DNA from: Kitasatospora sp. NBC_01266
GTDB taxonomy: Bacteria > Actinomycetota > Actinomycetes > Streptomycetales > Streptomycetaceae
Direction: 5' to 3'
DNA: 64,000 bases
Assembly: GCF_036242395.1 (NCBI RefSeq)
Contig: NZ_CP108458.1
Coordinates: 7,254,001 to 7,318,000, forward strand
The translations under genes and the position numbers were made by a program. Below, one piece after another: positions 30,388 through 39,013 of this stretch. Numbering within the stretch: the stretch's first letter is position 1; each line of letters begins with the position of its first letter. Under the pieces are notes generated by a model. It worked only from the letters and a program-made list of their open reading frames with translations, was not told where the DNA came from and made no database searches.

Positions 30388-32421
30388 ATGACTGAACTGG
30401 GTCGGGGCTACGGCTCCCAGCCGTGGCACCCCACCGAGCCCGGCTACGGTGAGCAGCCGCAGCGGGCCGCTTCCCCGGACGAACAGGAGTACCTCCCGCA
30501 GGATCCGTACGGGCAGGGACACCAGTACCCGGTGCAGGGCCAGGAGCAGTACGGGCAGCAGCAGACGTACGTGCCGATGGATCCGTACGCGCAGCAGCAG
30601 TGGCAGCAGCAGCACCAGCAGCAGCAGCAGATCCCGCAGCAGCAGGGCTACCAGCAGTACCCGCAGCAGGGCGGCTTCCCGCAGCAGCAGACCGGGTACG
30701 TCCAGCCGTCGGGCTATCCGCAGCAGGGCGGCTACCCGCAGCAGTTCCCGCAGCAGCAGCAGGCTTCTCCGCAGCAGGAGTTCGGCCAGCAGCCGTTCCC
30801 GCAGCAGTTCCCCCAGCAACAGCAGGCACCTGCGCAGCAGCAGCAGTTCGCGCAGCCGCAGTACCCGCAACAGCAGTACCCGCAGCAGCAGTTCCCGCAG
30901 CAGCAGGCATCTGCGCAGCAGCAGTTCGCGCAGCCGCAGTTCGTCCAGCAGCAGGCCCCGGCGCAGCAGTTCCCGCAGCAGCAGTCGGTGCAGCAGCAGT
31001 CGGCGCAGCGCGCGCCGATGGCCGCGCCGCCCTCCGGCCCCGGTCCCGACGGCATCGACTGGGAGGCCGAGGCCGCCGCCCTGGACGCGCCCGCCGAGGA
31101 GCTCTACGCCGAGGACGGCGACTTCGCCGAGGGTGAGTACCAGGACGGCGACTACGCCGAGGACGGCGAGTACGCCGACGGCGAGTTCACCGAGGAGGGC
31201 GAGCACGCCGACGGTGAGCTCACCGAGGACGGCGAGCCCGCTGACGGTGAACTCACCGAGGAGGGCGAGGAGCAGCACACCTCCTTCCTCGGCACGGAGG
31301 ACACCAGCGACGAGGCCGAGGCCAAGCGCAAGGCGAAGGGCAAGAAGACCGGCCGCCGAAACGGCGGTGCCTGCCTGCTGGTGGCCCTGGTGCTGCTCGG
31401 CGGCATGGGCGGCGCCGGCTGGTGGGGCTACGGCTTCTACCAGCAGAACTTCGGCCCGCCGGCCGACTACAAGGGCACCGGCACCGGCAAGGTGCAGATC
31501 CAGATCGAGGACGGTGCCTCGGCCGGCCAGATGGCGCAGGTGCTGAAGGACGCGGACGTGGTGAAGAGCGTCGGCGCCTTCAACAACGCCTACAACAAGG
31601 CGAACAAGCCGATCCAGCCCGGCTACTACGACATGCAGAAGGAGATGTCGGGCGACGCGGCGGTGGCGCTGATGATCAGCGAGGCCGGTGGCGACTCGCT
31701 GATCATCCCCGAGGGCAAGCGGGCCTCGGACATCTACACGATGATCGACACCAAGCTGAAGCTCGCCCCGGGCACCACCGCCGCCGCGGAGAAGGCGAAC
31801 GTGGCCAGCCTCGGTCTGCCCAGCTACGCGAACGGCAACCCCGAGGGCTTCCTGTGGCCGACCAAGTACTCGGTCGCTCCCGGGATGAACCCCGCGGACC
31901 TGCTCAAGCAGATGGTCAGCAACGCGCTCGCCGAGTACAGCCAGCTCAACCTGGACACTGCCGCCCCGTCGATCGGCCTGAAGAACGCGTACGACGTGAT
32001 CACCGAGGCGAGCATCCTGCAGGCCGAGGGCAACAACGTCGCCGACTTCGGCAAGATGGCCCGGGTGATCCAGAACCGCCTGGCCAACGAGAACGACGTG
32101 CACCACACGCTGGGCATGGACACCACGCTGGAGTACGGGGTCGGTTCCAAGACGCTGACCGAGGCGCAGATCGACGACGCCTCGAACAAGTACAACACCT
32201 ACATCAACCCGGGCCTGCCGCCGACCCCGATCTCCAACCCGGGCGAGGACGCGATCCAGGCGGTGCTCAACCCGACTCCGGGCAACTGGCTGTTCTTCCT
32301 CGCGGTCAGCCCGACCGAGACGATCTTCTCCGCCTCGGGGGACGACTTCAAGCAGAACGTCAAGAACTACTGCGCCCAGCACGGCCGGACCTACAACGCG
32401 GCGCGGCAGACCTGTAACTGA
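30388..32421 (+). CDS. Second MltG-type endolytic transglycosylase with a long glutamine-rich N-terminal region
   Basis: The 677-residue protein has an unusual N-terminal half: about 160 residues (roughly 48-207) dominated by Gln, Pro, Phe and Tyr in QQQ/PQQ repeats, then an acidic repeat region (about 235-300) built of ADGE and TEEGE units, then a basic patch (KRKAKGKKTGRRNGG) and one membrane segment near 327-345. The outer part is a complete YceG domain with the conserved Glu at about 547 in ASILQAEGNN, ARVIQNRLANENDVHHTLG, and NTYINPGLPPTPISNPGE. It ends with a Cys. ATG 30388 follows a TAAGGGAA site. It looks functional rather than a decayed duplicate. Confidence 0.9.
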   Translation: MTELGRGYGSQPWHPTEPGYGEQPQRAASPDEQEYLPQDPYGQGHQYPVQGQEQYGQQQTYVPMDPYAQQQWQQQHQQQQQIPQQQGYQQYPQQGGFPQQQTGYVQPSGYPQQGGYPQQFPQQQQASPQQEFGQQPFPQQFPQQQQAPAQQQQFAQPQYPQQQYPQQQFPQQQASAQQQFAQPQFVQQQAPAQQFPQQQSVQQQSAQRAPMAAPPSGPGPDGIDWEAEAAALDAPAEELYAEDGDFAEGEYQDGDYAEDGEYADGEFTEEGEHADGELTEDGEPADGELTEEGEEQHTSFLGTEDTSDEAEAKRKAKGKKTGRRNGGACLLVALVLLGGMGGAGWWGYGFYQQNFGPPADYKGTGTGKVQIQIEDGASAGQMAQVLKDADVVKSVGAFNNAYNKANKPIQPGYYDMQKEMSGDAAVALMISEAGGDSLIIPEGKRASDIYTMIDTKLKLAPGTTAAAEKANVASLGLPSYANGNPEGFLWPTKYSVAPGMNPADLLKQMVSNALAEYSQLNLDTAAPSIGLKNAYDVITEASILQAEGNNVADFGKMARVIQNRLANENDVHHTLGMDTTLEYGVGSKTLTEAQIDDASNKYNTYINPGLPPTPISNPGEDAIQAVLNPTPGNWLFFLAVSPTETIFSASGDDFKQNVKNYCAQHGRTYNAARQTCN

Positions 32422-32481
32422 CCCGTCACGGCGGCCGTCGCGCCTGACCACCGAGACCCGAACCGCCCCCGAAGAGGCCCC

Positions 32482-33318
32482 GTGATGACCAACCGGCCGC
32501 ACCGCGCCGCCGTGCTCGGCTCGCCGATCGCCCACTCGCTCTCCCCGGTGCTGCACAACGCGGCCTACCGGGCGCTGGGCCTGGACGGCTGGGAGTACGG
32601 CCGCTTCGAGGTGGACGAGGCGGGGCTGCCGGGCTTCCTGGCCGACCTGGAGCCGGCCGGCTGGGCGGGGTTCTCGCTGACCATGCCGCTGAAGCGGGCG
32701 GTGATCCCGCTGCTGGACGAGGTGAGCGCGACGGCGCTCGCGGTGGACGCGGTGAACACCCTGGTCTTCGAGGCGGACGGACGGCGCACCGGCGAAAACA
32801 CCGATGTGCCGGGCCTGGTCGCGGCGTTGCGCGAGCGCGGCATCGAACGGGTGCCGGCGGCGGCCGTGCTGGGCGCGGGTGCCACCGCCGCCTCCGCGCT
32901 GGCCGCGCTCGGCCGGCTGGGCGCCGCGGAGGTGACCGTGTACGTCCGCGGCCCCGAGCGGGCCCGGCAGATGCGCGAGCTCGGCGAGCGGCTCGGCGTG
33001 GCGGTGCGCACCGCCGACTGGGCCCGCGGCGCCGAGGCGCTGGCCGGGCCGCTGACCGTCGCCACCACGCCGGTCGGCGCCACCGACGGCTTCGCGGCCG
33101 GGCTGACCGCCGACCCCGGCGCGCTGTTCGACGTGCTCTACCACCCGTGGCCGACCCCGCTGGCGGCGGCCTGCGCCGAGCGCGGGGCGACCGTGCTCGG
33201 CGGGCTCGACCTGCTGGTGCACCAGGCGGTGCTGCAGTGCGAGCGGTTCACCGGGATCACCCCGGGCCCGCTGGCCGCGATGCGGGCGGCGGGCGAACTG
33301 GCGCTGGCCGGCGGCTGA
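32482..33318 (+). CDS. aroE: Shikimate dehydrogenase
   Basis: AroE reduces 3-dehydroshikimate to shikimate with NADPH. The 278-residue product shows the N-terminal substrate-binding motif GSPIAHSLSPVLHNAAY, the catalytic Lys near 71 in TMPLKRAV, the paired Asp near 107 in GENTDVPG, the nucleotide-binding GAGATAASAL, and the C-terminal GLDLLVHQAVLQ. GTG 32482 follows GAAGAGG; ATG 32485 is equally possible. The gene lies 60 bp after the second mltG and may be co-transcribed with it. The rest of the aro genes lie 600 bp further on. Confidence 0.95.
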   Translation: MMTNRPHRAAVLGSPIAHSLSPVLHNAAYRALGLDGWEYGRFEVDEAGLPGFLADLEPAGWAGFSLTMPLKRAVIPLLDEVSATALAVDAVNTLVFEADGRRTGENTDVPGLVAALRERGIERVPAAAVLGAGATAASALAALGRLGAAEVTVYVRGPERARQMRELGERLGVAVRTADWARGAEALAGPLTVATTPVGATDGFAAGLTADPGALFDVLYHPWPTPLAAACAERGATVLGGLDLLVHQAVLQCERFTGITPGPLAAMRAAGELALAGG

Positions 33319-33361
33319 CCGCGCCGGTCCGCCCGGGCACGCCGGTTGGCCCGGTGGCCGG

Positions 33362-33613
33362 TCAGTGCGCCGCGCTCGGCTCCCGACCGCGCAGCACGGT
33401 GATCAGCCCGGTCAACGAGACCACCGCCCAGACACCTTCGAGCAGCAGGAACCCCCACTGGGCGGTGAACGCGGCCTGGGTGGCCAGGATCGCCGAGCCG
33501 CAGAGGTTGAGCAGCAGATAGCTCCGGGCCCGCGAGTTCAGCCGACCCCACTGGGCCAGCGCGAACGGGATCAGGACCAGGATCGAGCCGATGATCTGAA
33601 CGGTCTGCTCCAT
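33362..33613 (-). CDS. Small membrane protein, CBU_0592-like
   Basis: This 83-residue protein is almost entirely hydrophobic with three probable membrane segments (IIGSILVLIPFALAQ; YLLLNLCGSAILATQAAF; GFLLLEGVWAVVSLTGLI). The pattern MEQTVQIIGS...LNS.ARSYLLLNLCGSA...QWGFLLLEGVWA matches the CBU_0592 family as I remember it; the function is unknown. The start is ATG 33613, since GGAGGG lies directly upstream on the minus strand. It is the only minus-strand gene in this part and sits between aroE and aroC, partly splitting the aro genes. Confidence 0.82.
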   Translation of the reverse strand: MEQTVQIIGSILVLIPFALAQWGRLNSRARSYLLLNLCGSAILATQAAFTAQWGFLLLEGVWAVVSLTGLITVLRGREPSAAH

Positions 33614-33914
33614 GGCGGCACCCTCCAACCGGGCTGCGTCGTCTTGTCGGTCCGGGTACGGCGCGTCTCGTCCGGTGGCCGCGGTGCCGCGGTCGCCCCC
33701 ATTCTGCCTCAGCCGGTCAAGAGTTCGAAGGCCTGGGTGGAACAGGCCAGGTCAGCGATGGGACGCGACTGTCCGCTCCCCGGACCGCGGCCCGGCCGTG
33801 TTCGCGAACGTGAAAGGATCGGAGCAGGGCTCGACAGGTGCGGGCCCGCAGACCGAACCCTGGCCGGCAGCGCGGTGCGAGCGCCGCGACCGGACCGCTG
33901 ACGAAGGAGCACCG

Positions 33915-35099
33915 TTGGGTACGTTGCGCTGGCTCACGGCGGGGGAGTCGCACGGCCCCGCCCTGGTCGCCACCCTGGAGGGCCTGCCCGCCGGCGTGCC
34001 CGTGACCACCGCGGCGGTGGCCGACGCGCTGGCCCGGCGCCGGCTCGGCTACGGGCGTGGTGCCCGGATGAAGTTCGAGCAGGACGAGGTCACCTTCCTG
34101 GGCGGCGTGCGGCACGGCGAGACCATGGGCAGCCCGGTGGCGATCATGGTCGGCAACACCGAGTGGCCCAAGTGGGAGCAGGTCATGTCGGCCGACCCGG
34201 TCGACCCCGAGGTGCTGGCCGGGCTGGCCCGCAACGAGGCGCTCACCCGCCCCCGCCCCGGCCACGCCGACCTGGCCGGCATGCAGAAGTACTCGATCGA
34301 CGAGGCCCGCCCGATCCTGGAGCGGGCCAGCGCCCGGGAGACCGCCGCCCGGGTCGCGCTCGGCGTGGTGGCCCGCTCCTACCTCAAGGAGACCTGCGGC
34401 ATCGAGATCGTCTCGCACGTGGTCGAGCTGGGCGCCGCCAAGGCCCCGGCCGGCGTGCTGCCGCTGCCCGCCGACGAGGCCCGCCTGGACGAGGACCCGG
34501 TGCGCTGCCTGGACGCGGACGCCGCCAAGCGGATGGTCGCCGAGATCGACCAGGCCCACAAGGACGGCGACACGCTCGGTGGCGTGGTCGAGGTGCTCGC
34601 CTACGGCGTGCCGGTGGGCCTGGGCTCGCACGTGCACTGGGACCGCCGGCTGGACGCGCGGCTGGCCGCCGCGCTGATGGGCATCCAGGCGATCAAGGGC
34701 GTCGAGGTCGGCGACGGCTTCGAGCTGGCCCGGGTCCCCGGCTCGCAGGCGCACGACGAGATCCTGCCGACCCCGGACGGCGTCAAGCGCGCCTCCGGCC
34801 GCTCCGGCGGCACCGAGGGCGGGCTGAGCACCGGCGAACTGCTGCGGGTGCGGGCCGCGATGAAGCCGATCGCGACCGTGCCGCGCGCGCTGCGCACCAT
34901 CGACGTGCGCACCGGCGAGGAGGCCAAGGCGCACCACCAGCGCTCGGACGTCTGCGCGGTGCCGGCCGCCGGCATCGTCGCCGAGGCGATGGTCGCGCTG
35001 GTGCTGGCCGACGCGGTCTGCGAGAAGTTCGGCGGCGACCATGTGAGCGAGACCCGGCGCAACATCCAGGGGTACCTCGACCACCTGATCGTCCGATGA
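33915..35099 (+). CDS. aroC: Chorismate synthase
   Basis: AroC converts 5-enolpyruvylshikimate 3-phosphate to chorismate with reduced FMN. The 394-residue product begins LGTLRWLTAGESHGPALVATLEG and contains the other signatures: RPRPGHADLAGMQKY, RASARETAARVALG, and HHQRSDVCAVPAAG. The start is TTG 33915, chosen for its AAGGAG site at a good distance and because homologues start exactly here; the long upstream extension of the frame is not supported. It leads the aroC-aroK-aroB-aroQ operon, whose members overlap by 4 bp each. Confidence 0.96.
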   Translation: MGTLRWLTAGESHGPALVATLEGLPAGVPVTTAAVADALARRRLGYGRGARMKFEQDEVTFLGGVRHGETMGSPVAIMVGNTEWPKWEQVMSADPVDPEVLAGLARNEALTRPRPGHADLAGMQKYSIDEARPILERASARETAARVALGVVARSYLKETCGIEIVSHVVELGAAKAPAGVLPLPADEARLDEDPVRCLDADAAKRMVAEIDQAHKDGDTLGGVVEVLAYGVPVGLGSHVHWDRRLDARLAAALMGIQAIKGVEVGDGFELARVPGSQAHDEILPTPDGVKRASGRSGGTEGGLSTGELLRVRAAMKPIATVPRALRTIDVRTGEEAKAHHQRSDVCAVPAAGIVAEAMVALVLADAVCEKFGGDHVSETRRNIQGYLDHLIVR

Positions 35100-35644
35100 G
35101 CCCTGGTTCGCCCGCGGGCCCCCGGCTGGTCCTGGTCGGCCCGCCCGGCGCGGGCAAGAGCACGGTGGGCCGGCTGCTCGCCGAGCGGCTCGGCTGCGCC
35201 TTCCGGGACACCGACGCCGACATCGAGCAGCGGGCCGGCAAGCCGATCCCGGAGATCTTCATCGAGGACGGCGAGCCGCACTTCCGCGCGCTGGAGGCCG
35301 AGGCGGTCGCCGCCGCGCTGGCCGGCCACGACGGTGTGCTCGCGCTCGGCGGCGGCGCGGTCATGGCCGACGCCACCCGGGCGCTGCTGGCCGGGCGCCC
35401 GGTGGCCTACCTGGAGGTGGCCTTGCACGACGCCGTCAAGCGGGTCGGCCTGGACGCCCCGCGCCCGCTGCTCGCGGTCAACCCGCGCCAGCAGTGGCGC
35501 GAGCTGATGGAACGCCGCCGCCCGCTCTACCTGGAGGTGGCCGCTGCGGTGGTCGCCACCGAGGGGTGCACCCCGGAGCAGGTCGCGGACGCGGTACTGA
35601 CATCCCTGAATCTGACATCCCGCCCGGAAACGAAGGACGCATGA
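35096..35644 (+). CDS. aroK: Shikimate kinase
   Basis: AroK phosphorylates shikimate with ATP. The 182-residue P-loop kinase has Walker A GPPGAGKSTVGRLLA near residue 15, the substrate-binding DTDADIE and FIEDGEPHFRALE, the glycine-rich GGGAVM and the lid Arg in RPLLA. ATG 35096 overlaps the aroC stop (ATGA) and the stop overlaps aroB in the same way. Confidence 0.95.
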   Translation: MSPGSPAGPRLVLVGPPGAGKSTVGRLLAERLGCAFRDTDADIEQRAGKPIPEIFIEDGEPHFRALEAEAVAAALAGHDGVLALGGGAVMADATRALLAGRPVAYLEVALHDAVKRVGLDAPRPLLAVNPRQQWRELMERRRPLYLEVAAAVVATEGCTPEQVADAVLTSLNLTSRPETKDA

Positions 35645-36732
35645 GCACCGACACCGTCACCATCCACGTCGGCGGCTCGGCCGGCCACGCCCCGTACGAC
35701 GTGCTGATCGGGCACCAGCTGCTGGGCGAGCTGAGCGGGCTGATCGGCGGCCAGGCGCGCCGGGTGGCGATCATCCACCCCGAGGCGCTGGAGGCCACCG
35801 GCGAGGCGATCCGCGAGGACCTGGCCGCCCAGGGCTACCAGGCGATCGCGCTGCAGGTGCCGAACGCGGAGGAGGCCAAGAGCGCCGAGGTCGCGGCCTA
35901 CTGCTGGTCGGTGCTCGGGCAGACCGGCTTCACCCGCTCCGACGTGATCGTGGGCCTCGGCGGCGGCGCCACCACCGACCTGGCCGGCTTCGTCGCGGCC
36001 AGCTGGCTGCGCGGCGTGCGCTGGATCGCGATGCCCACCACGCTGCTCGGCATGGTGGACGCGGCGGTCGGCGGCAAGACCGGCATCAACATCGCCGAGG
36101 GCAAGAACCTGGTCGGCGCCTTCCACCCGCCGGTGGGCGTGCTGGCCGACCTGGCCACCCTGGAGACCGTGCCCAAGCACGACTACGTCTCCGGCCTGGC
36201 CGAGGTGATCAAGTGCGGCTTCATCGCCGACCCGGTCATCCTCGACCTGGTGGAGGCCGACCCGGAGGGCGCCAAGAGCCCCGCCGGGCCGCACACCGTG
36301 GAGCTGATCCGGCGGGCCATCCAGGTCAAGGCCGACGTGGTCTCGGACGACCTCAAGGAGTCGGGCCGCCGCGAGATCCTCAACTACGGCCACACGCTGG
36401 CGCACGCGATCGAGCGCAACGAGCGCTACAAGTGGCGGCACGGCGCGGCGGTCGCGGTCGGCATGGTCTTCGCCGCCGAACTCGGCCGGTTCGCGGGCCG
36501 GTTGGACGACGCCACCGCCGACCGCCACCGCACCGTGCTGGCCTCGGTCGGCCTGCCGCTGAGCTACCGGGCGGACGCCTGGCCGAAGCTGCTCGACGCC
36601 ATGAAGGTCGACAAGAAGTCGCGCGGCGACCTGCTGCGCTTCATCGTGCTGGACGGCCTGGCCAAGACCTCGGTGCTGGACGGCCCGGACCCGTCGCTGC
36701 TGGCGGCGGCCTACGCGGAGGTCTCCTCGTGA
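35641..36732 (+). CDS. aroB: 3-Dehydroquinate synthase
   Basis: AroB cyclises DAHP to 3-dehydroquinate, using NAD and a divalent metal. The 363-residue product has VIVGLGGGATTDLAGFVAASW, the PTTLLGMVDAAVGGKTGIN signature, the metal-binding Glu in GLAEVIKCGF and the His residues in LNYGHTLAHAIE and KWRHGAAVAVGM. The ATG overlaps the aroK stop and its own stop overlaps the aroQ GTG. A hydrophilic ending follows the usual C-terminus. Confidence 0.96.
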   Translation: MSTDTVTIHVGGSAGHAPYDVLIGHQLLGELSGLIGGQARRVAIIHPEALEATGEAIREDLAAQGYQAIALQVPNAEEAKSAEVAAYCWSVLGQTGFTRSDVIVGLGGGATTDLAGFVAASWLRGVRWIAMPTTLLGMVDAAVGGKTGINIAEGKNLVGAFHPPVGVLADLATLETVPKHDYVSGLAEVIKCGFIADPVILDLVEADPEGAKSPAGPHTVELIRRAIQVKADVVSDDLKESGRREILNYGHTLAHAIERNERYKWRHGAAVAVGMVFAAELGRFAGRLDDATADRHRTVLASVGLPLSYRADAWPKLLDAMKVDKKSRGDLLRFIVLDGLAKTSVLDGPDPSLLAAAYAEVSS

Positions 36733-37184
36733 GCCAGGAGTTCGGCCGGCGCGTCCTGGTGCTGAACGGCCCCAACCTCGGCCGGCTCGGCAGTCGCGAG
36801 CCGGACGTCTACGGGGCCACCTCCTACGCCGGCCTGGTCGAGCGCTGCACCGTGCTCGGCAAGGAGCTCGGCTTCGAGGTGGAGGTCAAGGAGACCAACT
36901 CCGAGCAGCAGATGATCGAGTGGCTGCACTGGGCGGCCGACGAGCGGACGCCCGTGGTGATCAACCCGGGCGCCTTCACGCACTACTCGTACGCGATCCG
37001 CGACGCGGCGGCCCAGCGCACCGCGCCGCTGATCGAGGTGCACATCTCCAACCCGTACGCCCGCGAGGAGTTCCGGCACACCTCGGTGATCGCCGCGATC
37101 GCCTCCGGCACCATCGCCGGCTTCGGCCTGGGCTCGTACGAGCTGGCCCTGCGCGCCCTGGCCGAGCAGCTCACCGCCCGCTGA
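36729..37184 (+). CDS. aroQ: 3-Dehydroquinate dehydratase, type II
   Basis: This dodecameric type II enzyme dehydrates 3-dehydroquinate to 3-dehydroshikimate. The 151-residue product carries the signatures LVLNGPNLGRLGSREPDVYG, ETNSEQQMIEWLHWA, VINPGAFTHYSYAIRDA with the catalytic His region, and VHISNPYAREEFRHTSV. The active-site Tyr is present in the N-terminal signature (DVYG). GTG 36729 overlaps the aroB stop by four bases. It ends the overlapping aro operon. Confidence 0.96.
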   Translation: MSQEFGRRVLVLNGPNLGRLGSREPDVYGATSYAGLVERCTVLGKELGFEVEVKETNSEQQMIEWLHWAADERTPVVINPGAFTHYSYAIRDAAAQRTAPLIEVHISNPYAREEFRHTSVIAAIASGTIAGFGLGSYELALRALAEQLTAR

Positions 37185-37292
37185 GCGGCCTGCGGCAGCG
37201 GGTGGCGGCCCGGCTCGGGCAGGTCCGTCGATCCGGCCTGAGCTGGGCCCTTGGTGGGGGCGCCGTGTAATCTCCCCGGCGGGAGGTGTGTC

Positions 37293-38153
37293 GTGACGCA
37301 GCAGTACGCCGGGGGGATGCCCCCGCGCCCGGCAGTGCCGCCACCGGTGCCGCCGCGCCAGAGCGTGCAGCCCTGTCCCGCCGTGCCGGGGCGCCCCGCG
37401 CTGCCCCCGGCGCCGACCGTGGCTCCGGCCCCCGCCGGGCCGCTGGCGGCCAGTCAGCCACCACCGCCCGGCACCGAGCCGGCCAGGGCGCCGATCGGTG
37501 CGCCGAGCGTGGCGGTGCCGCCCGGTGCGACCGGCCACTTCGTGATGCCCACCGGCGCCCCCGTCCAACTGCCGCCCACCGCCGTCCCGCAGCAGGTCGG
37601 CCCGCTCGCGGTGCTGCTGATCGGCCCGGCGGGCGCGGGCAAGACCACGGTCGCCCGGCACTGGGCCGAGCGCCGGCCCGGCCCCACCGCGCACATCAGC
37701 CTGGACGACGTGCGCGAGTGGGTGCGGTCCGGCTTCGCCAGCCCGCAGTCCGGTTGGAACAACGTCTCCGAGGCCCAGTACCGGCTGGCCCGCCGCACCT
37801 GCGGCTTCGCCTGCCGCAACTACCTGGCCAACGGGATCTCCTGCATCATCGACGACGCGGTCTTCCCCGACCGGCCGGCGATCGGCCTGGGCGGCTGGAA
37901 GCGCCACATCGGCCCCGGGATGATCCCCGTGGTGCTGCTCCCCGGCCTGGACACCGTGCTGGCCCGCAACGCCCGGCGCAGCGGTCAACGGCGGCTCAGC
38001 GACGAGGAGGTGGCGCTGATCCACGGCCGGATGGCGGGCTGGTACAACTCCGGGCTGCCGATCATCGACAACTCCCAGCTCGACGTCACCGCCACCGCCG
38101 AGGCCCTGGACCGGGTGATCGCCGCCCGGCTGGCCGGCCAGCCGGTGCGCTGA
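37293..38153 (+). CDS. P-loop ATPase/kinase-like protein with a proline-rich N-terminus
   Basis: The 286-residue product has about 100 Pro/Ala-rich residues, then a kinase-like P-loop domain: Walker A LIGPAGAGKTTVARHWA near 110-125, a SLDDVREWVRSGF segment, ISCIIDDAVFPDRP as a Walker B-like strand, and VVLLPGLDTVLARN with Arg-rich lid sequence (RRSGQRRLSDEEV). It resembles small nucleotide or polynucleotide kinase-type P-loop proteins, but I cannot assign a substrate. GTG 37293 has GGGAGGTG upstream; a TGTAAT -10-like hexamer is at 37266. It begins a block that does not belong to the aro pathway. Confidence 0.82.
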   Translation: MTQQYAGGMPPRPAVPPPVPPRQSVQPCPAVPGRPALPPAPTVAPAPAGPLAASQPPPPGTEPARAPIGAPSVAVPPGATGHFVMPTGAPVQLPPTAVPQQVGPLAVLLIGPAGAGKTTVARHWAERRPGPTAHISLDDVREWVRSGFASPQSGWNNVSEAQYRLARRTCGFACRNYLANGISCIIDDAVFPDRPAIGLGGWKRHIGPGMIPVVLLPGLDTVLARNARRSGQRRLSDEEVALIHGRMAGWYNSGLPIIDNSQLDVTATAEALDRVIAARLAGQPVR

Positions 38154-38199
38154 ACGTGCCCGACCCGTCGCAGAGTTTCGCAGAACAGAGAGTTCCCGC

Positions 38200-39006
38200 A
38201 TGCCCGAAGGACACATCCTGCACCGGCTCGCCGCCCAGCACCGGGCGGCCTTCGGCGGCCGTCCGGTCGCCGTCGCCAGCCCGCAGGGCCGGTTCGCGGC
38301 CGGCGCGCGGCTGGTCGACGGCCAGCGGCTGCGCGGCGCCGAGGCCGACGGCAAGCACCTCTTCCTGGAGTTCGACGAGGCCTGGCTGCACATCCACCTC
38401 GGCCTCTACGGTGTCGTCACCTTCGGCCAGGCCCCAGCGCCGACTCCGGTCGGCCTGATCCGGCTGCGGCTGGCGAACGAGGAGCACTACGCCGACCTGC
38501 GCGGCCCCACCACCTGCGAACTGCTCACCCCCGCCGAGAAGGACATCGTGCACGCCCGGCTGGGCCCCGACCCGCTGCGCGCCGACGCCGAGCCGCAGCG
38601 CGCCTGGCAGCGGATCGCGCGCAGCCGCAGCACGATAGCCGCGCTGCTGATGGACCAGAAGGTGCTGGCGGGGGTGGGCAACGTCTACCGCGCCGAGGTG
38701 CTCTTCCGGCACGGCATCGACCCGCACCGGGCCGGGCGCGACCTGACCGCGGCGCAGTGGCAGCTGATCTGGGGCGACCTGGTGGAGCTGATGCGGACCG
38801 GCGCCGAGATCGGCCGGATCGACACCGTGCGCCCCGAGCACACCCCCGAGGCGATGGGTCGCCCGCCCCGGGTGGACGACCACGGCGGCGAGGTCTACGT
38901 CTACCGCCGGGCGGGGCAGCCGTGCCTGGTCTGCGGCACCGAGGTGCGCACCGAGGAGCACGCGGCCCGCAACCTCTTCTGGTGCCCGCGCTGCCAGTGC
39001 TCCTGA
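38200..39006 (+). CDS. Fpg/Nei family DNA glycosylase
   Basis: Fpg/Nei enzymes remove oxidised bases and nick the abasic site. The 268-residue product begins MPEGHILHRL, so the catalytic Pro2 and Glu3 are present, and the MPEGH N-terminus fits the Nei2-like actinobacterial branch. It also has the DGKHLFLEF region with the conserved Lys, QKVLAGVGNVYRAEVLF (the H2TH motif region) and a C-terminal zinc finger (CLVCG ... CPRCQ). ATG 38200 has no strong ribosome binding site; an AACAGAGAG stretch precedes it. It is followed 7 bp on by the end of the convergent MFS gene. Confidence 0.9.
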   Translation: MPEGHILHRLAAQHRAAFGGRPVAVASPQGRFAAGARLVDGQRLRGAEADGKHLFLEFDEAWLHIHLGLYGVVTFGQAPAPTPVGLIRLRLANEEHYADLRGPTTCELLTPAEKDIVHARLGPDPLRADAEPQRAWQRIARSRSTIAALLMDQKVLAGVGNVYRAEVLFRHGIDPHRAGRDLTAAQWQLIWGDLVELMRTGAEIGRIDTVRPEHTPEAMGRPPRVDDHGGEVYVYRRAGQPCLVCGTEVRTEEHAARNLFWCPRCQCS

Positions 39007-39013
39007 CGGTCCG

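Noticed and set aside
30376..33222. A 948-codon minus-strand frame opposite the second mltG and aroE
   Set aside because: It spans two recognised plus-strand genes. Its Leu/Arg repeats are simply the complement of the CAG-rich region.
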